From: Oxytricha trifallax
Taxonomy: Eukaryota > Ciliophora > Spirotrichea > Sporadotrichida > Oxytrichidae
Reading direction: 5' to 3'
DNA: 64,000 nucleotides
Assembly (NCBI GenBank): GCA_000711775.1
Contig: ARYC01002107.1
Coordinates: 1-64,000, forward strand
Positions within the stretch are counted from its first letter, which is position 1; the number at the start of each line of letters is the position of its first letter. The translations under genes were made by a program, and so were the position numbers. The notes beneath the pieces were generated by a model, which worked only from the letters and a program-made list of their open reading frames with translations, was not told where the DNA came from and did not search any database. Shown piece by piece: positions 46,401-54,378 of the stretch.

Positions 46401-49385
46401 AGAATTAAATTTATTCTATTCGGTGATTAGATACTAAAATATTTGCTATAGAAATTTATAAGATTCCATATTTGACTGAAATATTGAGATGAATTATAAG
46501 TTCTAATTTTATTTATGAATTGTTTTACTTCTACAGATTAATTTCATATATGAGTTTTGTATAACAAATTATAGTAGAATAATTTTAATATTTCAATTAT
46601 TCAATGAATAAATAAAGTTAAAAAAAGATAGCAAACTTTCAATTAATAAAATAATTTGATAATTAAATTAAGTTTTGGAATCTTGAATTTAAAGTGTAGA
46701 CTACCGATGAATTGCGATTTTTTACTCGGTAGCCTCCGCCTAATAAGTAATTAAATTTCTAAAGTTTTTAATTGAAAATAAGATTATATATATAATAAAC
46801 AATCAATCATAATATGTATTCTGAATTATAAAACTTACTAAATTTTCGTATCTTTACTAACTATATTACAACCATAAGTTTAATTTGAAAATGTAATTGG
46901 AAAAACTCATAAATAAATATAAAAGAAGCTTAAAATGAAATAGTTATTTTCAATTGTTTCTTTTAATTTGATAAAAATTGTTATTTACCAATCTTATATT
47001 ATAAAATTTAATAAATCTATAAATCACAAAAGGAACTCCTGCATTTAGACCTCTAGCAAAACTAGTAATTCCATACTAAACTTATTATTTTAATGAATTT
47101 ATATCTTTAATTAACTTAATTTTTATGATCCAGCAGTAATATTTGTTTAACCTTATACTACCACTGTCACAGTAGGTGCTGAAGGACTACTACCATCATA
47201 TTTTAGTATCATGGGTCTTGTGTAAACATATTTCTTTGAATTTTTTAGTATTAGATTATTATATAATTGTTTTAGGTAGGTCCATGATAAATCACTGAAA
47301 TAAACCATTTAACATCGGAGCCCATAACAGTCTTTGCATCCGACACATCAAATATTAAGTGGGTTGAAAAGTTTATGAATTAAATGGGTAAATAAAATTA
47401 TAAAACATGTCTCCTTCAAATCTTTTACCATTCAATTTATAGTTTAAAGAGTGAAAGTTTTTATTATTAATTCTATATAAAACCCCGATAATCTAATAAG
47501 TACAAAGATTAAGGATTAAGATTTATAAAATTAAATTATAATTGGCTGAAATTAAAAATAATTAGGCTAAAAACAAATTTCACTCCCTGATGGTTTATTT
47601 TATAAAGTCAATTCGAGCCAATGGTTTTAATAATTATCCAAGACATCAATAATTTACGCCAATAAAATTCAATTCAAATTTTATTAATATTAACCCCAAT
47701 ATTATATTTATTCTCAATCGATTAACTGAGTTTTATAGTTTATTTAATTCTCGGTGAGAAATATTGAAGTTAAATCAGTCCATTTAAATAGAAGGAATTT
47801 TAAAATTACTTAAAAATATATTTTAATAAATAATTTGGTCACTGAGTTGTTTTGCAGGTATGACATCATGATAAAATTTTAATGCTATTAATTTAAAATT
47901 CGATGATCAAGTCCAAATTTGTAAAGGCATGAGGAAAGAGTTTTATATTCGATATTGTAATTCCAATTGGATTTAAATTGTATACTTTAAGTACATTTCC
48001 ATCATTTTTGTTAATTATAAAGATGTGCTGGGGATTCTCCATTAGTGCAATTATTGTATTTGATACTGGAGTTGCTTCGAAACTCAAGAAACATTAGCTG
48101 AAATACCGATAAGCCCCGTTTTAGTCATTAGCATTTTATACTAATTTTTTTCAAGATTCTATTAATTTTATTGCAAAGTATTTTTTTTATTTTAAAACAA
48201 ATATAAGCTATTTGATATGTTAATATTTAAATCTATATTAATCAAATGTAATAAAAACAATTCAAAAGAATGTCAACTAAGGTTTAATATAAGTTAAAAT
48301 TGTTATATTCCAAAATTAAATCAATTTATTAAAAAAAATAATTTTTTCTCTATGATTCTTTTGTTTTATTGTTGTAAGTTTGCATTTTAGAAAACATAAA
48401 CAATTGTTTTAAGATTTACTTAATGTATTTAAGATATTGTATTATTTTAAATTTTGATTTATTTATTGTGAAAAATAATTATTTCCCATTTTATCGGAAG
48501 AGTTCTAAATCCTCTTAATCTTTAATACAAATTAAATTAGAGAATCTAAATAAAAAGCTATATTTCATTATTAGGAGTGATATGGATATTAAATAATCAA
48601 AAAATCTAATGATTATTCTAATTAAGGGATGTATTTTTATAAATTCTGTTTTTCTTTGTCATATCATGATTTAATTTAAATATTTTTTAATCAGTTTCGT
48701 TCATAAAAAGTGGAATTTATATATGGGATTCTGTGATAATTATTATAGTTACATTAAATTAAAAAATCAAATGATGCAACAAAAATAAAATAGGTTCAAA
48801 GCTAAGATATTCTCTTTTGAAATTTAATTTTTATAATACAAAATGAATATTTATAAAATAAGGTGAAAACTATTGAGTTCCAGATGGAAACTAATATATA
48901 ACTTTAAAATAAAATATATTTTTTGTAAATTTAAATAATCTCATATTAGTTGATATTATTCTATAGTTCGATTACTCTTTTAGTTTATGAATCTTTAATT
49001 AGATTTTATTATTTTTATTTCAATCTCCTCGAAATTATATATATATATATATATTAAATTTACCACTATTATTTCATCAAAGATTAAATTAAAAAGCATA
49101 GTATGATTGCGTCCATTTGTAATTGAAATCAAAGTGCTTATATATAAGAAATGCTGAGCCTGGAAATTAGACAATCTATGGGTCATCAGATCCGCCTCCG
49201 ATCAGAAAATGATTCTCATCAATATTCATAGCAGAACAAGTTACATCTATTTAATATATTGCTAATATTTTTATATTATTTTTGAAATATAATTATTAAT
49301 AAGTCACAATTGTATTTCCTGACGTACTACCTATGGTTTTGGGGTAGTTCGAAAACTCACATTGCCCAAGAACTTCTTATTCAAT
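25485..49385 (-). CDS. Large surface/secreted protein with multi-pass C-terminus (P2), germline gene in many MDSs over 24 kb
   Basis: Coding blocks, all minus strand and in order from the N-terminus: 49010-49385 (FLIGGGSDDPQIVQFPGS), 47885-48130 (HIFIINKNDGNVLKVYNL), 46990-47370, 44820-44970, 39780-39960, 39110-39260, 37000-37215 (YNIGGTIGDVREYQML), 34320-35215, 33350-34140, 29540-30965, 27050-27945, 25485-25980. The N-terminal blocks resemble beta-propeller/WD-like repeats. The middle resembles cadherin/Ig-like repeats (PSIISFDSNTMYISIK, APYFAIKPLPDQQMYVGS). The C-terminal part is multi-spanning (GSMFLYSMFLLFVIVFVVIG; NAIYFMEYPGIQIQFYILQS; GWFIIIVTMGNFLTN) and ends at TGA 25487-25485 after FKEQLRRKIDLGYI. 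The layout matches very long ciliate surface proteins of unknown function. The true start was not found. One in-frame TGA lies at 44912-44910. Family assignment and the single-gene model are inference from order, strand and style. Confidence 0.65.
25623..25649. other. IES in P2, 27 bp, pointer ATAATTTT
   Basis: Direct repeat ATAATTTT at 25615-25622 and 25642-25649. Removing one repeat plus the intervening AT-only sequence restores the frame NIKKIIANEAIKQID on the minus strand. No GT...AG ends are present in either orientation, so it is an IES rather than an intron. Confidence 0.65.
26347..26625 (-). CDS. Hydrophobic coding fragment, probable MDS of another gene
   Basis: Open UGA-only frame reading YCMFYLWPLVIFCYLVLIF, FYMLAYTLVFHALECN and SYIFDLQIGDLITFM, stop TGA near 26370. 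At least two membrane spans. An intron-like acceptor (AATAAAG or AAAGGTAG) precedes it, and no convincing start is visible. It may be a short gene or an MDS of a membrane protein whose other pieces lie elsewhere. Family unknown. Confidence 0.35.
26700..26935 (-). CDS. Coding fragment with acidic tail, probable MDS
   Basis: Minus-strand block with a likely intron (GTAAGTTAC...TTTTATAG, about 26857-26897). It then reads VLPGKTTGAVRLVLLKTAQR and a run of Asp/Glu (DENEDDDEDEEE) at about 26730-26765. GC content is higher than the surroundings. It is flanked by the direct repeat ATACGAATACTTT (26642 and 26935), which could be a pointer pair. Family not recognised. Confidence 0.4.
27347..27495. other. 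IES in P2, 149 bp, pointer ATATAATAA
   Basis: Direct repeat ATATAATAA at 27338-27346 and 27487-27495. Deletion joins EIFNEGCIFIII to QNYFCINSYMLFIFTD on the minus strand without a frame change, rebuilding a membrane segment that is conserved in paralog P1. Confidence 0.65.
28154..29371. mobile_element. TBE-B, internally deleted TBE of 1218 bp
   Basis: Starts CAAAACCCCAAAACCC at 28154 and ends with the complement at 29371, each flanked by ATT (28151-28153, 29372-29374), a 3-bp ANT-type target duplication. Terminal inverted repeats extend about 100 bp (AGGGTTTATT... / ...CCCTAATACCC). No ORF survives. The middle (28740-29050) is the TBE non-coding block with repeated GGTACC/AGTACT motifs, also seen at 42090-42390 in TBE-D. 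It interrupts the P2 gene inside a gap between coding blocks. Confidence 0.92.
30970..33340. other. Non-coding gap of P2 (IES) with one fold-back element
   Basis: 2.4 kb between P2 coding blocks with no protein-like frame. The right half contains an inverted-repeat element at 32651-33173. Confidence 0.55.
32651..33173. repeat. Inverted-repeat element, 523 bp
   Basis: Left arm begins TTTATCAAGTTTTCATGGGC; the right arm ends with the imperfect complement. Both carry AAAACTATGnCAATATAT, a GGGGGTGGC/GCCAACCCCCC block, GAGACTC and an inner ATGTTAGATTTTGGA pair. Arms are about 230 bp with moderate mismatch. No ORF. Confidence 0.75.
35260..36990 (+). mobile_element. TBE-C, degraded TBE fragment with a nested MITE
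   Basis: Runs from within the 22-kDa-type ORF (35280-35500, minus) through the non-coding GGAGG block (35560-35700) and the kinase half of the 57-kDa ORF (about 35960-36860) to a worn terminus GGGGTTTCGGGGTT at 36977-36990. The kinase part keeps YVHGDFKPENVML (HRD changed to HGD) and the DFNRAKR motif in another frame. A 262-bp MITE (36155-36416) splits the ORF between LLKLDGVFL and the HGD block. The left TBE half is missing. The element occupies a gap between P2 coding blocks. Confidence 0.82.
36155..36416. mobile_element. MITE with A4C4 ends, copy 1, nested in TBE-C
   Basis: Ends TAAAACCCT... and ...GGGGTTTTA. The inverted arms (ATGATTTTTAAGAATTAAGA on the left) match over about 60 bp. 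Same family as 47476-47737 and 51928-52197 by size and ends. It splits the TBE kinase ORF, so it inserted after the TBE. Confidence 0.78.
37819..38923. repeat. Inverted-repeat element, 1105 bp, arms of about 245 bp
   Basis: Left arm 37819-38066 and right arm 38673-38923 are over 90% complementary, including CCGATTTCGGTTTATTTTC and GATGAGATGCTACTGTTAAT with their complements. The 600-bp centre is AT-rich with no coding frame. It lies in a non-coding gap of the P2 gene. Looks like a non-autonomous transposon; no known family. Confidence 0.85.
40336..41224 (+). pseudogene. TBE-D transposase
   Basis: The DDE residues can still be placed: first Asp in FIHTDEAVYLQHLY (codon 40686), second in DNLSVHKT (codon 40926), Glu in NGIEFYW (codon 41033), with D-to-E spacing close to that of TBE-A. 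At least three frame shifts and in-frame TGAs separate them, so no functional product is expected. The tail matches TBE-A (CARKGRM...VLDQNE, TGA 41222). Confidence 0.8.
41225..42005 (-). pseudogene. TBE-D 22-kDa-type ORF
   Basis: Best preserved part 41613-41897: PNYLEISVTYIYEDGMKDEE and NKLPLWNFFFGVLGTMKEEY. It continues after a TGA into EQAHKKRYPIFSEDQKKQG, and the probable start is near 42005. Function unknown; homologous to the TBE-A ORF. Confidence 0.75.
42573..44017 (+). pseudogene. TBE-D zinc finger-kinase ORF
   Basis: Start MVANQNRKAVSLGKG at 42573, similar to TBE-A. Two C2H2-like fingers, the second HSCTTCMKSYTHSAKVKRHM followed by QKHH. The kinase half keeps ITLREFL- and HDLG-type motifs, but the catalytic loop has decayed (HK in place of HRD, then TGA) and DFN is NFK, so the kinase is dead. 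Ends at TGA 44015. Confidence 0.78.
44973..46860 (+). mobile_element. Inverted-repeat element with a GC-rich ORF, 1888 bp
   Basis: Terminal arms of about 175 bp (44973-45148 and 46683-46860), starting TTAGTAAAGATAC and ending with its complement. The inner ends share CTACCGAnnAAnTnnGAT-type blocks (ACCGAGTAAAAAATCG / CGATTTTTTACTCGGT, imperfect). Inside lies a roughly 600-bp island of about 50% GC (45171-45775) carrying a spliced-looking ORF; the remaining 900 bp is very AT-rich. The ends do not resemble TBE or the A4C4 MITE. It abuts a P2 coding block on its left side. Confidence 0.75.
45180..45775 (+). CDS. GC-rich ORF of unknown family inside the inverted-repeat element
   Basis: UGA-only frame, open from about 45150 to TGA 45565. 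It reads GPEAGDFLIELSTTLRPADG, VHRIRGQSAGFNLSDPRLLE and GFPCIDEFPGLNSVSQ, then an acidic/Thr-rich part after the first in-frame ATG (45407). A canonical 40-nt intron (45550-45589, GTAAGC...AAAAG) would bypass the TGA and extend the ORF to KLMV and TGA 45773. Unspliced, the next segment reads EADLCELCGGYSQF, a possible zinc knuckle. TAG/TAA are used as Gln, so it reads as ciliate-code. Base and codon use are unlike all neighbours. Not recognised; a transposon-encoded or captured gene are both possible. Confidence 0.5.
47476..47737. mobile_element. MITE with A4C4 ends, copy 2
   Basis: Starts TATAAAACCCC and ends TGAGTTTTATA (one end worn). The centre AATAATTAGGCTAAAAACAA and CCTGATGGTTTATTTTATAA matches the centre of copy 3. 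It lies in a P2 gap. Confidence 0.7.
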
Positions 49386-49528
49386 AAATCTTTAAAAATT
49401 TATTAAATATTTTTCAAATTTATTTAATATGTAATCTATGTATAGTTTAAACGAATCCAAAATGATTACATGATACAGAAAACAATATTTAGCAATAATG
49501 TAGAACTTAGTGTGTTTCTTTTTTATTT

Positions 49529-50685
49529 GACATTTGTTCTGACCGATACCCCCCCCTCCTACCCCCCTCCCCCAACGCTTACCTCCCCCCCTCCCCCAAA
49601 CGCTTTTAGATGAATTTTTATTGTATCAACCAACTTCTATATAATGAAAATCCCATTTTAAATGAAAATAGATAACCTCATAGTCGGTTTAATATAATAT
49701 CAATATAATCTCATCATTTGCAAACAAACATGCTTTTTTATATAAAATATGATAAATTTTTTAAAATAATAATTTTTTTTCAAAAATTTTTATTTTCATT
49801 TTTATTCAAGATCTTTTAAGCATCCGTCGACTATTTTACGTAAGCATTCGTCGACTTTTTTACGTACATGTCCCCATAGGAAAATACATTAAAATTAAAT
49901 TAATTTGACTCTTATATTTAAATTTCTCTTTACCAATTGGCTAAAGATAATATTTTATTTTACAATTTTTATAATTTCTTACTACATTCAATATTTGACA
50001 CAAAACGAAATAATAATACAAATATCATGAAGATTTAATTTTTTATTTATTATTTCTATTTATAATTTCGAATACGAAACTTAATAAAAATATAAATAAT
50101 TTTATAATTGTAAATCAAAATATATTTATTTGAAAAAATAATAATAACCGATAAAGCAAATCTACAAATTTCATAGTGAAAATGATAATTTATTTTTTAA
50201 TTTTAATTAAGATTTACAATTATAAAATTGTTTAAATTTCGTATCCAGAATTAAAAATATAAAATATAAAAATAAAAAAATAAATAACTATATGATATTA
50301 TAATAATTTTTATTTTTTTTCTTTCAAATATCGATGAATTAAGAAATTTTAGCTTTAGCCTATTGGTAAAGAGAAATTTAAAAATAAGTGTCAAATTAAT
50401 TTAATTTTAATGTATTTTCCAATGGGGACATGTAAGTAAAAAAGTCGACGGACGCATATTAAATCTTGAATAAAAATGAAAATTTATCATATTTTATATA
50501 TAAAAAACATGTTAGAATGTAAATTAACACAATAAGAAATGAGTTGTCAATAAATATTTATTCATATCAAGCTATAAAATTTTAAGAAAATTTATTTATT
50601 TAAATAGAAAAAGATTTGAATATGCTAGAAAAAAATTCATATAAAAGCGTTGGGGGGAGGGGGGGTCTCGTTCAGAACAGACATT
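49529..50685. repeat. Fold-back element with C/G-run ends, 1157 bp
   Basis: Outer ends GACATTTGTTCTGA... and ...TCAGAACAGACATT. The left end then carries C-runs (49551-49604: five or more blocks of 5-9 C) and the right end the matching G-runs near 50651-50666. A second pair of inverted segments (CATCCGTCGACTATTTTACG / AAAAAGTCGACGGACGC and ACCAATTGGCTAAAG / CTTTAGCCTATTGGT) lies inside. No ORF. Confidence 0.8.
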
Positions 50686-51927
50686 CATTAGTGCTTTCTA
50701 TTTATCAATAATAATAAATTGAGTTGTAATTATATTTTATAAAAAACAAATACATGTTGCTTAAAATTAAAAATATTTCTATATTAATGTAATTTGTTTA
50801 ATGAAAATAAATTATTATAGGACTGATGTAATTCTTAATCATATCTATTATTTTAATATACAAATCTAAAATTAGTATATTTATATTTATTAAAATAATC
50901 ATAATAAAGTGGAAAAAAGTTTGTACATAAGTCACAAAGGAAAACATTATAATATTTGGTAAAATTTGTTAAAATTATATAAAAAAGGGATTATTTATTT
51001 TGAGTGCTGCTACCTTAGTATATATTATATGACTAATGACGATTCTATTTGATCTAATAAATTATTTATATCATTAAAATGAGAATAATTTCATAAATGA
51101 GTGATATTTGTATTATAAACAAAATTATTAAAACATGGGAATGGTATTTCTATTTAAAATTATTAAGTAGAATAAAAATAAGCCAATTAATCATAATTGT
51201 TAAATAAAACAATAATTCCGATTTAATCTATATTTGAGTATTATTATTGTTGGTTTAAAATTGAAGTAGAATAACTAAATCAAAGTGAATTTATATACTA
51301 TTAAAATATAGGGGTTATCAAAATTAAACACATAAAAAAGTAATCAAATTTTATTAATAATATACCTCATAATCTCATTTTACTATAATATTGGTATTAT
51401 TTTGATTGAAAATAAGAAAGATATTCAAATTTTAAAATATGGATTTTAAAGCCTTGGATTGCGAGATTAATTAAAAAGATTAATAATTAATTATTTCCAG
51501 ATTAAAATTTAGTTTTCCTAAATAATTAACTATTAATACAATATATATATTTTTTAGCGATGACTATTATTTTAAAATCAAGTTAAATTGGAACTTAGTT
51601 TTTAATAAATTTTACATAAGGTTATAAATATTTCTAGAATTACATATTTACCTAAATATTTACTTTTACAAGAATTTTAATTATCAATATGTATTTTAAT
51701 ATTGAATCTCAAAAATAATGAATTATATTCTCATTATTTATAGACATTAAATCATAATATATAAAGTATAAAAAATATTAACTTATTTTATATTACAATT
51801 TAAATATTTAGAATGAATATTGGAGCGACTTTGATTATTATTTATTTATGGTCCGATTATCTGAGTATATATAAGTAGATGAAATTAATACGATTCGGTC
51901 TCATACCTATATAAGCCTACTTAGTAT
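50686..51927. other. AT-rich stretch, no gene seen
   Basis: 1.2 kb between the fold-back element and the MITE; only AT-rich sequence without a coding signal. Confidence 0.55.
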
Positions 51928-52197
51928 TATAAAACCCCATTAATCAATTAAAAAACGAGGATTGAAGTTAAGAACAATTTGATTAAAATTAATTATTATC
52001 GGCGGAAAATAAATATAATTAGGCTAAAATCAAATTCATACACCTTGATTAGATTGTTTTATGAGGGCAATTAATTGTTCCAATTGTTTTAAAATTAACC
52101 CAAACATTAATATAGTATGCAAATCATAATTTTGATTATTAACCTAATTGTTCTTAACTCCAATCCTTGCTTCTTGATTGATCTATGGGGTTTTATA
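51928..52197. mobile_element. MITE with A4C4 ends, copy 3 (best preserved)
   Basis: 270 bp, TATAAAACCCC ... GGGGTTTTATA. Arms of about 70 bp pair well (TTAAGAACAATT and its complement). The centre AATTAGGCTAAAATCAAATT is shared with copy 2. It lies 147 bp upstream of the eIF4A start. Confidence 0.82.
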
Positions 52198-52343
52198 AAT
52201 AAATTTAAAAGCAATTTAATGTGAATATAATTAGTTATATAAAATATGAATAGCAATTTATCAATAATAAGTATATATTATTTTTGCTTTATATTAATTT
52301 ATCGAGGCAAGCCAAAAGCTACAACTCACAAAAAATTTTAAAA

Positions 52344-54180
52344 ATGGACAGACAGTAAGTTATAAACCTCATTACGCCTTTCCCTTACACTAGCAGCCTA
52401 TCTAACCAACTATTATAGAAACATGAACTAAGTTGAAGAGATAAGTATTTATATTTATAAAACCACCTCTTTTTTAAAACGACACAATCATTAGAATTAA
52501 GGAGCTTAAAATTAGAATAAAATTTAAATTGAAGAGGAGAAGAGAAACGACTCAGAAGCTATTACTAAGGAAGGTAAGTTTACACTCCGTCTTTTAGTAT
52601 TCCATTTACATCATCATCTTTCTTTGCGAATTCTGATGCTAAATGAATTTCACTTTAGACGAAGAAGAATTCATCACCAACTGGGATGAGGTAAACTATG
52701 TAAATGTAAATTTGAAAATACATATTATTCCATTATACAGTTTAGTCGAAAGCTTCGATGACATGGGACTTAAAGAAGGAGTACTGAGAGGAATCTACGG
52801 TCATGGTTTCGTTAAGCCTTCTCCAATTCAACAAAAGGGAATCCTACCCGTCATTCAGGGCAAGGATACTATCGCTCAAGTAAGTATTTACTACCAAATT
52901 TAATTAATAAAAGAGTCACATTCTGACTATAACCGCAATTAATCGCGCTTTAAAATTAACATATTAATTATAACACAAATACTTAAGTTATTGTTAAATG
53001 GATTTAATTAATTTGATTCTTAATAATTGAATTATTATTCTATTATGCAATAATTTATAGGCTCAATCAGGTACAGGCAAAACTGGTTGCTTCACCATTT
53101 CAATTCTACAGATTATTGATACTGCCTCAGTCAACACTCAAGCTTTGATCATTAAAGTATAATAAATAATCAATTTTGATTGTTGCACCCACCAGAGAGC
53201 TCGCTCAACAGATCGCTTACGTCGTGTAAGCCATCGGTGAGTTCATTGGTGTTAAAGTTCACGCTTGCGTCGGAGGTACCGTTGTTAGAGATGAAATCAG
53301 AATTCTCAAGCAAGGTGTCCACGTCGTAAACAATAGGAATTAATGAATTTTGTATTCGATTTTAATGCAAAATAAAGTTTAGTCGGAACCCCAGGAAGAG
53401 TCTTAGATATGATGAAAAAGGGCTTCTTGAAAGCTGACCATCTCAGAGTCTTCTGCTTGGATGAAGCTGACGAAATGCTTTCAAGAGGTTTCAAGACCCA
53501 AATTCAAGACATCTTCAAGTATTGCTTCATTTTAACTTAGATTATGAATGTTGATATTATACCTCCCAGCTGAGATTCAAATCGCTTTGTTCTCAGCCAC
53601 CATGCCAATGGACATTCTCAAGCTTACCAAGCATTTCATGAGAGACCCAGCAAAGATCTTGGTTAAAAACGAGGACTTGACCCTCGAAGGTATCAAGCAG
53701 TACTATATCCCAATCGAGAGAGAGGAGTGGAAGATCGACATCTTGCTCGATCTCTATGGAAATCTCGATATCAACCAGGCCTTGATTTATTGCAACACCA
53801 AGAAGAGAGTTATGGAACTCGCTGAACTCATGAAGGAGAAAGATTTCGTCGTGTCAGCTATGCACGGAGAGATGGATCAAATCACCAGAGACATGATCAT
53901 GAAGGAATTCAGAACTGGTTCAACCAGAGTTCTCATTACCACCGATTTGATGGCAAGAGGTATCGATGTACAACAAGTCTCATTGGTCATCAACTACGAG
54001 CTCCCATTGAAGAAGGAAAACTACATTCACAGAATTGGAAGAGCCGGAAGATATGGAAGAAAGGGAACTGCTATCAACTTCGTCTCCCCCAATGACGCCA
54101 GATTCATCAAGGAAATCCAAGAGCATTACATGACTCAAATTGAAGAAATGCCACAAGATTTGAACGAATTGAACGATTGA
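52344..54180 (+). CDS. eIF4A, DEAD-box translation initiation helicase
   Basis: ATP-dependent RNA helicase that unwinds mRNA 5' leaders for ribosome loading. Start ATG 52344 (MDRQ). Motifs in order: Q motif ([12 protein letters not shown]), I AQSGTGKT, Ia APTRELAQQ, Ib GTPGRV, II DEAD in [19 protein letters not shown], then RGID and [15 protein letters not shown]; stop TGA 54178-54180. Introns with GT...AG ends: 52355-52418, 52574-52658 and 52880-53060. Four further interruptions that are not introns (52694-52744, 53150-53180, 53329-53381, 53522-53561) must be removed to give [35 protein letters not shown] and FKYLPAEIQ, all conserved in eIF4A. GC content and codon choice (C-ending codons) mark a highly expressed gene. 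It is convergent with the K+ channel gene. Confidence 0.96.
52694..52744. other. IES 1 of eIF4A, 51 bp, TA pointer
   Basis: TA at 52692-52693 and 52743-52744. The segment runs TAAACT...AGTTTA, an inverted terminal repeat. Exact loss of one TA unit restores NWDEVVESFDDM. Splicing as a GT...AG intron would shift the frame. Confidence 0.75.
53150..53180. other. IES 2 of eIF4A, 31 bp, pointer TTTGAT
   Basis: Direct repeat TTTGAT at 53144-53149 and 53175-53180. Removal gives [13 protein letters not shown] exactly as in the family. Confidence 0.85.
53329..53381. other. IES 3 of eIF4A, 53 bp, TA pointer
   Basis: TA at 53327-53328 and 53380-53381; ends TAAAC...GTTTA. Removal gives HVVVGTPGRV. An alternative 4-bp pointer GTCG would delete two residues from the conserved motif, so TA is preferred. 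Confidence 0.75.
53522..53561. other. IES 4 of eIF4A, 40 bp, TA pointer
   Basis: TA at 53520-53521 and 53560-53561. Removal gives [20 protein letters not shown]. No GT...AG option keeps the frame. Confidence 0.75.
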
Positions 54181-54378
54181 GCAAGAGCTTGACTGCACTA
54201 AGCAAACTGACTGAAAGTCAAAACAATTTCAAAACACACACAAGAATTATATTTCTTTAATAATTTATCATATTTATTCTTTTCCTTATCATCTTGTACA
54301 TTTTTCCAGTTAATCTCTTGTACATCTTTCCAGTTAATCTAAATTTAAATCTTATCAAATTAGGATTATTAAATTAAT

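Noticed and set aside
49039..49057. TA microsatellite, also near 58858 and 62920
   Set aside because: Simple repeats expected in AT-rich DNA; of interest only where one forms the core of a pointer-bounded IES.
52874..53066. Direct repeat GCTCAA flanking 52880-53060 in eIF4A as an IES pointer
   Set aside because: Both copies are needed: the family motif is [11 protein letters not shown]. The segment has GTAAGT...TTATAG ends, so it is an intron and the repeat reflects the Ala-Gln-Ala-Gln sequence.
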